From Pseudomonadota bacterium (GTDB taxonomy: Bacteria; Pseudomonadota; Gammaproteobacteria; Burkholderiales; Burkholderiaceae_C), in assembly GCA_029561195.1 (NCBI GenBank), contig JAKQJK010000072.1:1-37942 (forward strand): 37,942 nt of DNA, given 5' to 3'. The position numbers and the translations under genes were made by a program. Shown here piece after piece: positions 8,247 to 17,261 of this stretch. The stretch's first letter is position 1. The number at the start of each line of letters is the position of its first letter. A model generated the notes under the pieces. It worked only from the letters and a program-made list of their open reading frames with translations, was not told where the DNA came from and made no database searches.

Positions 8247-9881
8247 TTACTCTTTGATGTCTACACCATAGAACGTGTGACGACCAAACGGGCTGAGTTT
8301 GAAGTCGATCACTTCCTTGCGAACCGGTTTGGTTTGCACCGCGTGTGCAATGGTGAACCAAGGCGCCTGCTCCTTGAAGATCACTTGTGCCTGTTCGTAC
8401 AGCTTGGTGCGCTCAGCAACATTGGACTCCGTCTTGGCCTTCTGGATCAGGTCTTCAAACGGCTTGTAGCAAAACTTGGCGACATTGGAGCCGCTAGCAG
8501 ACTTTGCAGAATCGCAGCCAAGAAGCACGTGCAGGAAGTTGTCCGGGTCGCCGTTGTCACCGGTCCAGCCGAGCATGCCCATCTGGTGTTCGCCGGCTTG
8601 CATGCGCTTTCGGTATTCACCCCACTCGAAGCTCTTGATCTCGGCCTTCACGCCAATTTTGGCCAGGTCAGCCTGCATCAACTCGGCAATGCGTTTTGCA
8701 TTGGGGTTATAGGGACGTTGTACGGGCATGGCCCACAAATCAGTCGTGAATCCGGTTGGAAAGCCCGCTGCGGCCAGCATTTTTTGAGCGGCTGCCGGAT
8801 CAAATGGATCATCCTTGACAGCGTTGTTGTATGACCATTGCGCTGGCGGAATGGGGTTCTTGGCAGCAACACCAGTACTCAGATAGACCGCATCGACGAT
8901 AGCCTGCTTGTTGATCGCCATGTTGATGGCTTTACGTACCCGAACATCATCAAATGGCTTTTTAGTGGTGTTGTAAGCCAGATAGCCGACATTCAAGCCA
9001 GGCTGTGTCAGCAGCGTAACGTTGGCATCAGCTCGCATGGCAGGCAGGTCAGCGGGGTTCGGGTAAGGCATAACATGGCACTCACCCTTTTGCAACTTGG
9101 CCCAACGCACGGATGCATCCGTGGTGATGGCAAATACCAAGTCGTCAATCTTCGCTTTGCCAGCCCAATGCTCTGGAAATGACTTGAAGCGGATGATGGC
9201 GTCTTTCTGGTATTGAACCAGCTGGAAAGGGCCAGTACCGACAGGCTCCTGATCAATTTTTTCTGGTGTTCCAGCCTTGAGCATCAGATCCGCATATTCC
9301 TTGGACTGGATGGCAGAGAACTGCATGGCCAGCGTTGACAGGAAAGGTGCTTCAGCCTGATTCAAAGTGATTTTGACGGTGGCGTCATCCACCTTTTCTA
9401 CCGACTTGATCAGCTTGTCAAAGCCCATGTCGGAGAAGTACGAGTGGTTGGCACTGGTGACCTTGAAGTAGGGGCTGGTCTCCTTCATCTGGCGGTCAAA
9501 GTTGAAAACAATGTCGTCGGCATTCAAGTCGCGCGTGGGCTTGAAGTTTCTATTGCTTTGCCATTTGACACCTTTGCGCAGCGAGAAGATGTATTCCTTG
9601 CCATCTTTGGAAACGGTCCATTTTTCGGCCAGACCTGGACCTACCTTGGTGCCGCCGCGCTCAAACTGCACAACGTTGTCATAGATCTGCTCAATAACGT
9701 CAAATGATGTTCCTGTGGTGTTGATGCTGGGAGAGAAGTTTTCAGGGCTCCCCTCTGAGCAATACACCAGTGTTTTGGCAGAAACGGGCGATAGGGCCAT
9801 GACGGCAGGCAACGCCAATGCGCACAGCAGTGCACGTTTTGCCGGCAGCTTTCGGCCGGCACCTGATTTGGAATGGATCAT
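8247..9881 (-). CDS. dppA: Dipeptide ABC transporter substrate-binding protein
   Basis: Periplasmic peptide-binding protein of SBP family 5, 544 residues. From memory the sequence follows E. coli DppA closely (KTLVYCSEGSPENFSPSINT, LNADDIVFNFDRQ, AGTPEKIDQEPVGTGPFQL, MPYPNPADLPAMR, GWTGDNGDPDNF). The signal peptide ends near SPVSA/KTLVYC. I chose the ATG at 9881 (MIHSKSGAG), which has AGAGGAG upstream; the open frame runs 54 codons further into dppF but without support. It is the last gene of the operon, 19 nt after dppF, whereas in E. coli dppA is first. Dpp binds dipeptides and, in some bacteria, haem or 5-aminolevulinate; the ligand here is not tested. Confidence 0.93.
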   Translation of the reverse strand: MIHSKSGAGRKLPAKRALLCALALPAVMALSPVSAKTLVYCSEGSPENFSPSINTTGTSFDVIEQIYDNVVQFERGGTKVGPGLAEKWTVSKDGKEYIFSLRKGVKWQSNRNFKPTRDLNADDIVFNFDRQMKETSPYFKVTSANHSYFSDMGFDKLIKSVEKVDDATVKITLNQAEAPFLSTLAMQFSAIQSKEYADLMLKAGTPEKIDQEPVGTGPFQLVQYQKDAIIRFKSFPEHWAGKAKIDDLVFAITTDASVRWAKLQKGECHVMPYPNPADLPAMRADANVTLLTQPGLNVGYLAYNTTKKPFDDVRVRKAINMAINKQAIVDAVYLSTGVAAKNPIPPAQWSYNNAVKDDPFDPAAAQKMLAAAGFPTGFTTDLWAMPVQRPYNPNAKRIAELMQADLAKIGVKAEIKSFEWGEYRKRMQAGEHQMGMLGWTGDNGDPDNFLHVLLGCDSAKSASGSNVAKFCYKPFEDLIQKAKTESNVAERTKLYEQAQVIFKEQAPWFTIAHAVQTKPVRKEVIDFKLSPFGRHTFYGVDIKE

Positions 9882-9900
9882 CTTTTGGACTCCTCTAGGG

Positions 9901-10920
9901 TTAATGCTGCAAAGCAGCGGTTTGGGTAAATTGTTCAGCCTCATGGCACGCCACCTTGCGGCCTTCCAGTTCGCGTAACACGGGGCGCTCCACGCGGCAA
10001 CGATCAACAGCGTGGGGGCAGCGGGTCGAGAAAACACACCCACTGGGCGGGTTCAGCGGAGATGGTAGTTCACCTGTCAAAACCCTGCGTGCCAGACCAG
10101 TACCGGTGCCCACAAGGCCGGGAGTGGAAGCCAGCAGCGCCTGTGTGTAGGGGTGCAACGGGCTGGAGAAAATGGCTTTCTTCTCGCCTTGCTCAACGGC
10201 ATGCCCCAGGTACATCACCAGAACGTCATGCGCAATGTGTTTGACAACGCCCAAGTCATGCGAAATGAACAGATAGGCCAACCCAAGCTCCTGCTGCAGG
10301 TCTGCCAGCAAATTCAGAACTTGCGCCTGAATGGAGACGTCCAGTGCCGAAACAGGCTCATCGGCAACCACCAGAGCAGGGTTGAGCATCAGCGCGCGGG
10401 CAATCGCAATCCGCTGCCGCTGACCGCCTGAGAACATGTGGGGATAGCGGTCATAGTGTTCAGGGCGAAGGCCTACAAGAGCCAGCATGCTACGGGCTTT
10501 TTCAGCGCGTTCTGACGCTTTCATCTCCGTGTTGATTTCAAGTGGTGCCTCCAGGATGGCACCAATCTTTTTACGTGGGTTGAGAGACCCGTAGGGGTTC
10601 TGAAATACCAGTTGCACAGTACGTCGCAGTGCATGGCGAACTTCTGCTGAAGCCTTGACCACGTCCACGCCATCGAGCCGGAGTTCGCCCTCGCTCGGCA
10701 TTTCAATGAGTGAGACCATGCGTGCCAGCGTCGACTTGCCGCAGCCGGATTCGCCGACCACAGCCAGCGTTTTGCCGGGATACACTGAGAACGAAACACC
10801 ACCTACGGCCTGAAGGCGATCAGGCTCGCGCAGCACCCCGCGGCTGATTTTGTACACCTGGCGCAGATTGTTGGCCGTTACGACGGGCGCCCCGGATGAC
10901 AGGGTTTGAGGTGTGCTCAT
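9901..10920 (-). CDS. dppF: Dipeptide ABC transporter ATP-binding protein DppF
   Basis: Cytoplasmic ATPase of the dipeptide importer, 339 residues. Walker [10 protein letters not shown] is at 56-64, the signature SGGQRQR precedes IAIARAL, and Walker B is [12 protein letters not shown] with the H-loop in FISHDLGVV. The C-terminal oligopeptide-type region has the cysteine pattern [14 protein letters not shown]...ACH that binds an Fe-S cluster in several homologues. Its ATG overlaps the stop of dppD by 4 nt (ATGA), indicating translational coupling. It pairs with DppD as a heterodimer. Confidence 0.94.
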   Translation of the reverse strand: MSTPQTLSSGAPVVTANNLRQVYKISRGVLREPDRLQAVGGVSFSVYPGKTLAVVGESGCGKSTLARMVSLIEMPSEGELRLDGVDVVKASAEVRHALRRTVQLVFQNPYGSLNPRKKIGAILEAPLEINTEMKASERAEKARSMLALVGLRPEHYDRYPHMFSGGQRQRIAIARALMLNPALVVADEPVSALDVSIQAQVLNLLADLQQELGLAYLFISHDLGVVKHIAHDVLVMYLGHAVEQGEKKAIFSSPLHPYTQALLASTPGLVGTGTGLARRVLTGELPSPLNPPSGCVFSTRCPHAVDRCRVERPVLRELEGRKVACHEAEQFTQTAALQH

Positions 10921-11933
10921 GCCGAAACTGCCTCAAGATGGTTGCCCGAAAGCCGGGTGCTTCTGGCATCCGCGTCACCCAGTGCATAGTGACAGCGAAT
11001 CATCCCACCTTGCCATGGACGCAAAGGAGGGCGTTGTGAACGGCAATGGTCATTGGCATAAGCACAGCGAGGCGCAAACAGGCAACCTGTCGGCCGATCA
11101 TATAAACCCGGCACCATACCCGGAATGGTTGCCAGGCGTGACAGGCCATCACTTCGTTCAGGCAGGGCGGCCATGAGTGCCTCCGTATAAGGGTGCTGCG
11201 GCTGCCCGAACAGCGCTTGCGCCGTCTGCTCTTCCATGATTTGACCAGCATACATCACAGCGACCCGCTGCGCCATTTCAGACACGACGCCCATGTTGTG
11301 GGTAATCAGCACCAGTGCCATGCCCCGTTCTTTTTGCAGCCCACGGAGCAGATCCAGAATTTGTGCCTGGATGGTCACATCCAGTGCAGTGGTGGGTTCA
11401 TCCGCAATCAGCAGCTTGGGATTACATGCAATCGCCATGGCAATCATGACCCGCTGGTTCATGCCGCCTGACATTTGGTGGGGATAGGCCTTGAGTCGGC
11501 TTTCGGGTGCAGGAATGCCGACCTGCTCCAGTAATTCAATCGAGCGACGTTTGGCCGCCTTGGCGTCCATGCCTAAATGCAGCTGGAGCGTTTCAGCGAG
11601 CTGGAACCCGACTGTAAAGCAGGGGTTCAGACTGGTTGTCGGGTCCTGAAAAATCATGGCGACATCTTTGCCGATGAGCTTGTTGCGCTCACCAGGCGAC
11701 AGTGCCAGCAAATCATGTCCGTCAAATCGGAGCTTGTCAGCCTTGACACGGCCAGGATAGCTGACGAGCCCCATCAGTGCCATCATCGTGACGCTTTTGC
11801 CTGAACCTGATTCACCAACAATGCCGAGCACGTCACCGGCCTCCAGTGTCAGGCTGACGCCGTCCACTGCATGCATCACGCTGTTTCTGGACGGGAAATC
11901 AACGGTCAGGTTTTCAATTTCTAGGAGGGCCAT
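10917..11933 (-). CDS. dppD: Dipeptide ABC transporter ATP-binding protein DppD
   Basis: Second ATPase of the dipeptide importer, 338 residues. Walker A GESGSGKS is at 40-47, with the Q-loop in [10 protein letters not shown], the signature MSGGMNQRV, Walker [13 protein letters not shown], and H-loop LITHNMGVV. The signature glutamine of LSGGQ is replaced by methionine (SGGM), as is common in DppD/OppD proteins. The C-terminal cysteine cluster [15 protein letters not shown] is present. It ends in a 4-nt overlap with dppF and starts 12 nt after dppC. Confidence 0.94.
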   Translation of the reverse strand: MALLEIENLTVDFPSRNSVMHAVDGVSLTLEAGDVLGIVGESGSGKSVTMMALMGLVSYPGRVKADKLRFDGHDLLALSPGERNKLIGKDVAMIFQDPTTSLNPCFTVGFQLAETLQLHLGMDAKAAKRRSIELLEQVGIPAPESRLKAYPHQMSGGMNQRVMIAMAIACNPKLLIADEPTTALDVTIQAQILDLLRGLQKERGMALVLITHNMGVVSEMAQRVAVMYAGQIMEEQTAQALFGQPQHPYTEALMAALPERSDGLSRLATIPGMVPGLYDRPTGCLFAPRCAYANDHCRSQRPPLRPWQGGMIRCHYALGDADARSTRLSGNHLEAVSA

Positions 11934-11945
11934 AGGGGAAAGCTT

Positions 11946-12845
11946 TCAGCGTTTCAGCTTGGGGTCAAACGCATCGCGCAATCCATCACCCAGCAAGTTG
12001 AATGCCAGAACCGTGATCAGGATCGCCAGACCGGGAAAAGTCACTACCCACCAGGCACGCAACACAAACTCACGGGCGTCAGCCAACATCGTGCCCCACT
12101 CGGGTGAGGGTGGCTGTGCGCCCAGGCCCAGAAACCCCAGCGCGGCAGCATCCAGAATGGCGGTGGAGATGCCCAGCGACGCCTGCACGATCAATGGTGC
12201 AGTGCAATTAGGCAGCACTTCATTGAACATCAGTCGAAGATGGCCTGCACCATTCATGCGCGCGGCTGTGACGTAGTCTTTGGAAGTTTCAGCAATTACG
12301 GCTGCGCGGGTGATTCGCACGTAATGTGGCAGCACCACAATGGCAACCGCCAGCATCGCATTCATCAGACCAGGCCCAAGGATGGCCACAATCACAATGG
12401 CGAGCAGCAGGCTTGGAAGCGTCAAAATGATGTCCATCAGCCGCATGACCCCGATTTCGTAAATGCCGCGGAAGTATCCGGCTGTCAAACCCAAAATGGT
12501 GCCAACAATCACAGACAGCACCACCACAGCAAGGCCGATGACAAGGGACAGTCTTGCGCCGTGAATGAGCCGGGAAAGAATATCCCGCCCGATGGCATCG
12601 GTACCCAATGGATAGGTGATCGAGCCACCACTCTGCCAGAAAGGGGGTTTCAGGAACGCCGTGTTGTTGGTGAGGTCAGGTGCATGGGGCGCCAGCAAGG
12701 GCGCAAAAACAGCAACCAGCAACACACCGATGACGATCAGCAGGCCAGCCAAAGCACCTCGGTTTGCACTGAAATAGCCCCAGAACTCGCGAAGCGGTTG
12801 AGCGGGCGCTGGCTCGACGGCTATGGTATTCAAGACGGTACTCAT
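11946..12845 (-). CDS. dppC: Dipeptide ABC transporter permease DppC
   Basis: Inner-membrane permease, 299 residues. After a cytoplasmic N-terminus there is a first membrane helix (GALAGLLIVIGVLLVAVFAPLL) and then a periplasmic segment with the family sequence YPLGTDAIGRDILSRLIHGARLSL. Five more helices follow, with the EAA-type loop KDYVTAARMNGAGHLRLMFNEVLPN. Its ATG overlaps the end of dppB by 4 nt. Normal length for DppC (E. coli 300). Confidence 0.94.
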   Translation of the reverse strand: MSTVLNTIAVEPAPAQPLREFWGYFSANRGALAGLLIVIGVLLVAVFAPLLAPHAPDLTNNTAFLKPPFWQSGGSITYPLGTDAIGRDILSRLIHGARLSLVIGLAVVVLSVIVGTILGLTAGYFRGIYEIGVMRLMDIILTLPSLLLAIVIVAILGPGLMNAMLAVAIVVLPHYVRITRAAVIAETSKDYVTAARMNGAGHLRLMFNEVLPNCTAPLIVQASLGISTAILDAAALGFLGLGAQPPSPEWGTMLADAREFVLRAWWVVTFPGLAILITVLAFNLLGDGLRDAFDPKLKR

Positions 12846-13852
12846 CGTTGATGCCTGATACGCGGATTGATGATGCCGTAGGTGATGTCGACCAACAGAT
12901 TTACGACCATGACAATCACGCCCAGCAACAACATGCCGCCTTGCAAAACGGGGTAGTCACGCCTGCTGATTGCTTCAATGAGCCATTTGCCCACGCCCGG
13001 CCATGAGAAAATGGTCTCGGTCAGGATGGCACCGGTAAACAGCACCCCCACCTGCAGGCCGATGACGGTGACAACCGGGATGAGCGCGTTGCGAAGTGCG
13101 TGCAGTGAAACAATCCGCAGACTTGACAAGCCTTTCGCACGCGCGGTCCGGATGTAGTCTTCGCCCAATACTTCGAGCATGGCGGACCGAGTCATACGTG
13201 CAATGACTGCGAGCGGATTGGTGCCCAGAACAATGGTCGGCAAGATAAGGTGCGACACCGTGGACCAGAAGGCGCCTTTGTCTTTACCAAGCAATGAGTC
13301 GATTAACAGAAAGCCAGTGGTCGGCTCAATGAAGTATTTGACATCAAGTCGGCCAGAGACTGGCGTGAGATCCAACTGGACAGAAAACAGCAGGATCAGC
13401 AGGAGGCCCCACCAGAAAATGGGCATGGAATAGCCAGCCAGTGAAACACCCATGACGCCATGGTCCAAAATGGAATTGCGTTTGACGGCGGCCAATATTC
13501 CTGCCGGTATGCCAAGGATCAACGCGAACAAAATAGCGCATACCGCCAACTCAATGGTTGCCGGGAACAGGGCCAGAAATTCATTCAGGACGGATTCATG
13601 AGTGATGATGGACTTGCCAAGATCGCCATGCAGAACCCGACCGATATAGATGCCGTATTGAACGATCACGGGCCGGTCCAGCCCGTATTCCTTGAGCAGT
13701 GCGGCGTGCCGCGTGGCATCGATGCCGCGCTCGCCAGCCAGTGTCTCGATTGGGTCGCCAGGCACCAGGCGAATCAAAAAGAAGGCAACGAGCGTCATTC
13801 CCAAAAAGGTTGGGATGATCAGGCTCAGACGGGTCAGGATAAAGCGTAGCAA
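12842..13852 (-). CDS. dppB: Dipeptide ABC transporter permease DppB
   Basis: Inner-membrane permease, 336 residues, six membrane segments. The N-terminus MLRFILTRLSLIIPTFLGMT and the RLVPGDPIETLAGERGID stretch are typical of DppB. The EAA-type loop is DYIRTARAKGLSSLRIVSLHALRNALIPV. The only start giving this standard N-terminus is the TTG at 13852; no ATG lies nearby and no clear ribosome site is visible, so initiation may be weak. It is the first gene of dppBCDFA on the minus strand. The 176-nt gap upstream (13853-14028) must hold the promoter. Confidence 0.92.
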   Translation of the reverse strand: MLRFILTRLSLIIPTFLGMTLVAFFLIRLVPGDPIETLAGERGIDATRHAALLKEYGLDRPVIVQYGIYIGRVLHGDLGKSIITHESVLNEFLALFPATIELAVCAILFALILGIPAGILAAVKRNSILDHGVMGVSLAGYSMPIFWWGLLLILLFSVQLDLTPVSGRLDVKYFIEPTTGFLLIDSLLGKDKGAFWSTVSHLILPTIVLGTNPLAVIARMTRSAMLEVLGEDYIRTARAKGLSSLRIVSLHALRNALIPVVTVIGLQVGVLFTGAILTETIFSWPGVGKWLIEAISRRDYPVLQGGMLLLGVIVMVVNLLVDITYGIINPRIRHQR

Positions 13853-13962
13853 AGTGAATAACGATCGAGAGTGCGCTAAAGCGGTTGAATTGTTTTGAAG
13901 TTTCTGGATGCCTGCTGAAGGGGACCGATTCTAACCAGCTGAGGTACTAGTGCGCAGCGACC

Positions 13963-13985
13963 GTCCGGGTATTTGCTCCCCGGAC
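13963..13985. promoter_or_regulatory. Hairpin in the dppB upstream gap
   Basis: Perfect 7-bp arms GTCCGGG and CCCGGAC around a 9-nt loop. No T-run follows in either direction. It lies about 110 nt upstream of dppB and may be in its 5' leader or be an operator. I see no convincing promoter boxes in the gap. Confidence 0.3.
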
Positions 13986-14028
13986 AAACCCGCATGGTGA
14001 TTCGTCTGCATCATGGTTACACGATAAC

Positions 14029-14057
14029 AAAAAAAGGCCGACTTGCGTCGGCCTTTT
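14029..14057 (-). terminator. Intrinsic terminator of the SWIB/H1-like gene
   Basis: Perfect 11-bp stem AAAAGGCCGAC / GTCGGCCTTTT with TTGC loop; on the minus strand the T-run follows the stem directly. It shares the GGCCG stem core and flanks with the terminator at 8195-8223. It lies 22 nt past the stop codon. Confidence 0.88.
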
Positions 14058-14078
14058 CAGGTAATTGGTAGAAGCCGA

Positions 14079-14528
14079 TTACTTGAGGTGCTTGCCAATC
14101 AGGCCAGCCATCTCGAACATGGACACTTGCATCTTGCCGAAGATTTCCTTCAGTTTTGCATCAGCGTTGATCATGCGCTTGTTGACTGCGTCTTGCAGTT
14201 TGTTTTTCTTAATGTAGGTCCACAGCTTGCTCACCACTTCGGTGCGTGGCAGTGGGCTTGAACCCACTACAGCAGCCAGAGCGGCGCTAGGCGTCAGGGC
14301 CTTCATGAAGGCTGCGTTGGCGGTCCGCTTTTTGGCGGGCGCTTTTTTTGCAGCTGGCTTTTTGGCCGGAGCGGCTTTCTTGGCTGCTACTTTTTTAGCT
14401 GGAGCAGCTTTCTTGGCCGGGGCAGCTTTCTTCGCTGCTACTTTCTTGGCTGGAGCAGCCTTTTTAGCCGGAGCTGCTTTCTTTGCGGGAGCAGCTTTTT
14501 TAGCCGGAGCTTTTTTTGCAGTTGCCAT
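14079..14528 (-). CDS. SWIB/MDM2-domain protein with histone H1-like N-terminal tail
   Basis: Small basic DNA-binding protein, 149 residues. Residues 5-67 form a Lys/Ala/Pro tail made of eight PAKK and three AAKK units, like eukaryotic histone H1 C-terminal tails and bacterial H1-like proteins. Residues about 72-149 form a SWIB domain (ALTPSAALAAVVGSSPLPRTEVVSKLWTYI, then NKLQDAVNKRMINADAKLKEIFGK, then MFEMAGLIGKHLK). The ATG at 14528 has AGAAGGA upstream and is preferred over the frame opening at 14561. The likely role is nucleoid binding or compaction, by analogy with Chlamydia SWIB and H1-like proteins; not proven. It stands alone with its own promoter and terminator. Confidence 0.9.
   Translation of the reverse strand: MATAKKAPAKKAAPAKKAAPAKKAAPAKKVAAKKAAPAKKAAPAKKVAAKKAAPAKKPAAKKAPAKKRTANAAFMKALTPSAALAAVVGSSPLPRTEVVSKLWTYIKKNKLQDAVNKRMINADAKLKEIFGKMQVSMFEMAGLIGKHLK
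14328..14516 (-). repeat. Tandem coding repeat for the PAKK/AAKK tail
   Basis: Imperfect 15-18 nt units encode (A)APAKK and VAAKK. Synonymous codons vary between units (for example GCAGCTTTC versus GCAGCCTTT on the plus strand), so the array is not a recent clean expansion. Such repeats often vary in number between strains. Confidence 0.7.
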
Positions 14529-14594
14529 GATTGATTGTCCTTCTAGAAGTTGATTAATCACCAGCGAAAAACTGCTTCTTCACTGGCAAAGCGG

Positions 14595-14623
14595 ATGCTA
14601 CTGGAGAAAAAGCCTGTTTCCAA
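14595..14623 (-). promoter_or_regulatory. Possible promoter of the SWIB/H1-like gene
   Basis: On the minus strand TTGGAA (14618-14623) and TAGCAT (14595-14600) are separated by 17 nt, 67 nt or more upstream of the ATG. Each box matches 4 of 6 consensus positions. The rest of the 291-nt gap 14529-14819 shows A/T-rich tracts but no gene. Confidence 0.35.
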
Positions 14624-14819
14624 GCGAAAAAGCACTTTTTTCACTCTGGCGTGTTGTTTTTTCAGTCGGTGTTTTTAGCCTGTTTTCCCTCTGGAGACGC
14701 ATGTTTGCAGCGAATAGGGGTTCATGCAGTGCACGAGTTGACGCTGTTAACGTCGCGCCGTGACACACTATTTGCCTCCTTGTGGAGGGTGATCAATACG
14801 GCTTTTCAGTTCGAAAAAT

Positions 14820-15806
14820 TCAGACTCCCGGCGGAGCGCTCGCTGTCCTGCTGGGCAATGTAGCCAGAACCACTCCCAGCAACGCAATGCCAAACGCCAG
14901 CAACTGCAGGCCGCTGAGGGTTTCACCCAGCAGCCACACGCCTACCAATGCCGCGGAAACAGGGAGCATCACAGCGAAGACGCCTGCTTTGGCGGCAGGC
15001 ACGGTCTTCACACCTGTCATCCACAGCCATACCGTCCACATGCTCGCAGCCAGCGCATAGAACACGAGCAGCAGCCAGGTACCAACCGTAACCGATGCAA
15101 AGTCAAAATCGCTGGCGAGATAGATACCCGCGGGCGTCATCAACACAAATCCCCAGAGGTTAATCATCGAAGAGATGCGTTTTGGGCTGAGCGTGCCGGT
15201 CAGACGCTTGCCAATCACCACATAAGCGCCTTCACACAATACGGCTCCAAAAACCAGCAGATTGCCAATCAATGCTTTCTTGTGAGCCAAATCGGCATCT
15301 AGCCCACTATTTATATGCGTGGAATGCTCTGATTTCGATAGCGCCAATAAACCAATGCCGACTGCAGCGCAGGCAATAGCTACCCAGACACGGCGTTCAA
15401 TCCGCTCGCCTAGAAAGAACCAGCCCATGATGGCCACGACTGCCGGAATGGCGGCCAAGATCACCCCGGCTGACACTGCGCTGGTCATGCTCACGCCATA
15501 CAACATGCAGATAGAGAACAGGAAGTTGCCCAGAAAGGATTCGAGAAAAACGAGTTTTTTTGTGGCGCCCGTCATCGGAGGCTCCCCTGCTGGCTTGATC
15601 AGCCAGTGCGCCATGGCGATTCCGGCAATGCCAAACCGCAACCATGCCAGCAAGAAGACGGGCAGGGCGGCGACCAGGGGCTTGGACAACGCAACGTAAG
15701 TGCCAACCAGAGACATGCACAGGGCGAGACAGAAGTAAGCGACCAATCGGCTGGGTTGAGGTTTCACGGAGGTTGGGCGGGCGTGCCTGTTGCAAACCGC
15801 CATCAT
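14820..15806 (-). CDS. EamA/DMT family permease
   Basis: Inner-membrane transporter of the drug/metabolite superfamily, about 328 residues, with ten hydrophobic segments in two EamA repeats (about residues 20-155 and 185-315). The first repeat has SLVGTYVALSKPLVAALPVFLLAWLRF split by a loop, and the second starts GNLLVFGAVLCEGAYVVIGKRL. I chose the ATG at 15806 (MMAVCNRHARP). The open frame extends 48 codons upstream through poorly conserved sequence that also contains the promoter region of the divergent puuB-like gene. Substrates of this family are amino acids or metabolites, usually exported; a polyamine or amino-acid link is only suggested by its divergent neighbour. Confidence 0.85.
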   Translation of the reverse strand: MMAVCNRHARPTSVKPQPSRLVAYFCLALCMSLVGTYVALSKPLVAALPVFLLAWLRFGIAGIAMAHWLIKPAGEPPMTGATKKLVFLESFLGNFLFSICMLYGVSMTSAVSAGVILAAIPAVVAIMGWFFLGERIERRVWVAIACAAVGIGLLALSKSEHSTHINSGLDADLAHKKALIGNLLVFGAVLCEGAYVVIGKRLTGTLSPKRISSMINLWGFVLMTPAGIYLASDFDFASVTVGTWLLLVFYALAASMWTVWLWMTGVKTVPAAKAGVFAVMLPVSAALVGVWLLGETLSGLQLLAFGIALLGVVLATLPSRTASAPPGV

Positions 15807-15948
15807 GCCCGACTGGCGCAGGCTACTTTGTGTTTCGTGGCACTGGTTTCGGCGCCCATTGCGGAATTGGCACCTATGAGGGCGCTTCGATTGAGATACC
15901 CTTGGCAAACCAACTCCAGAAAGCGTCTTTATCAGGCGTGTCATCATC

Positions 15949-17250
15949 ATGCTGCTAGCCTCGGATACCCAGTTGAATCAGAAGAGCTACTACGAAGCCA
16001 GCGTCACGCGGCCCGCGGTGATGGCGCCGCTTAAGGGTGCGATCCAAGCAGATGTTGTGGTGGTGGGCGCAGGATTTTCTGGTCTGTCAGCTGCGATTGA
16101 GCTGGCGCAGCGAGGGCTCTCCGTTGTCGTACTGGAGGCAGACCGAGTGTGCGGCGGTGCCTCGGGCCGAAACGGAGGGCAAGCCATCGTGGGATTTGCC
16201 AGTGGGCAAGAGCCGTTTGAGCAACAGTTGGGGCCGGCTGTTGCCCGTAAAGCCTGGGATATGTCGCTGGAGGCCATCAATCTGATGGATGAGCGTATTG
16301 CGAAACATGGTATCGCCTGCGACCGGGTCAAAGGATATTTGTATGTTGCAGACTCGGCCCGAAAGGCCCGTGCGCTGGAGGCGGACATGCAAAGCCTGGA
16401 GTCTGTTTATGGGCTCAAAACAGAGTTTGCTGTGGGCACTGACGTGCAGCGGCACATTCAAAGCAACACCTATTGCGCATCGGCCTACGAGACTGTGTCA
16501 GGGCATATTCACCCATTGAAATTTGGTATGGGGCTAGCCCGGGCCGCACTTTCTCTAGGCGTAAAAATTTATGAACACTCGGCCGTTGTGGGCATCGCGC
16601 GGGGTGCAAGTCTGGTGGCAAGTACAGCGCAAGGTCAGGTTACTGCCCGGTTTGGCGTGCTGGCGGGAAACTGCACGCTGGCGGAGTACGGCCCTAAAGT
16701 GGCGCCGGAGCTGACGCCGCGCATCATGCCAGTGGGCACGTATATCGTGGGAACTGCACCGCTGGATCCCGCTTTGTGCCGGCAACTCATTCCCAGCCGG
16801 TCGGCTGTGTGCGACAACAATTTCATATTGGATTACTTTCGGTTCAGCGCAGACCATCGCATGTTGTTTGGCGGGCGGGTGAGCTATTCGACTAAAACGC
16901 CGGCCAACCTGGAGGTATTGATGCGCAAGCGCATGGGACAGATATTTCCGGCGCTCACCGATATAGCCATTGAATTCGTATGGGGTGGTTTCGTTGACAT
17001 CAGCATGAACCGGGCACCAGATTTTGGACGTCTCGGGAACAATCTGTACTACCTGCAAGGTTTCAGCGGGCACGGGGTCGCTTTGACCAGTCTCGCAGGC
17101 AAACTGGTGGCCGAAGCGGTAGCCGGGCAGGCCGAGCGATTTGACGTGTTCGCAGGTTTGAAGCATCACGAGTTTCCCGGGGGACCCTGGCTTCGTATGC
17201 CGAGCCTAGTTTTGGGTACCCTCTACCACCGGCTACGTGATTTGCTGTAA
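15949..17250 (+). CDS. puuB: FAD-dependent oxidoreductase, gamma-glutamylputrescine oxidase (PuuB)-like
   Basis: DAO-family flavoenzyme, 433 residues, which would oxidise gamma-glutamylputrescine to gamma-glutamyl-aminobutyraldehyde in the cytoplasm. The FAD-binding motif is VVVGAGFSGLSAAIELAQRG (about 36-55). The family-typical CGGASGRNGGQ follows near 70, and SGHIHPLKFGMGLARAA resembles E. coli PuuB SGGHIHPLN. The C-terminal FAD contact is YYLQGFSGHGVALT. The start is the ATG at 15949, with a weak ribosome site. It is the first plus-strand gene of the polyamine cluster, followed after 11 nt by a ureohydrolase. Other DadA-like amine oxidases cannot be excluded, but the context supports PuuB. 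Confidence 0.8.
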   Translation: MLLASDTQLNQKSYYEASVTRPAVMAPLKGAIQADVVVVGAGFSGLSAAIELAQRGLSVVVLEADRVCGGASGRNGGQAIVGFASGQEPFEQQLGPAVARKAWDMSLEAINLMDERIAKHGIACDRVKGYLYVADSARKARALEADMQSLESVYGLKTEFAVGTDVQRHIQSNTYCASAYETVSGHIHPLKFGMGLARAALSLGVKIYEHSAVVGIARGASLVASTAQGQVTARFGVLAGNCTLAEYGPKVAPELTPRIMPVGTYIVGTAPLDPALCRQLIPSRSAVCDNNFILDYFRFSADHRMLFGGRVSYSTKTPANLEVLMRKRMGQIFPALTDIAIEFVWGGFVDISMNRAPDFGRLGNNLYYLQGFSGHGVALTSLAGKLVAEAVAGQAERFDVFAGLKHHEFPGGPWLRMPSLVLGTLYHRLRDLL

Positions 17251-17261
17251 ACGGATTATTC

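Noticed and set aside
14227-14553. Alanine-rich plus-strand frame opposite the SWIB/H1-like gene
   Set aside because: It is the mirror of the PAKK repeats; the minus-strand gene has a ribosome site, conserved domain and terminator.
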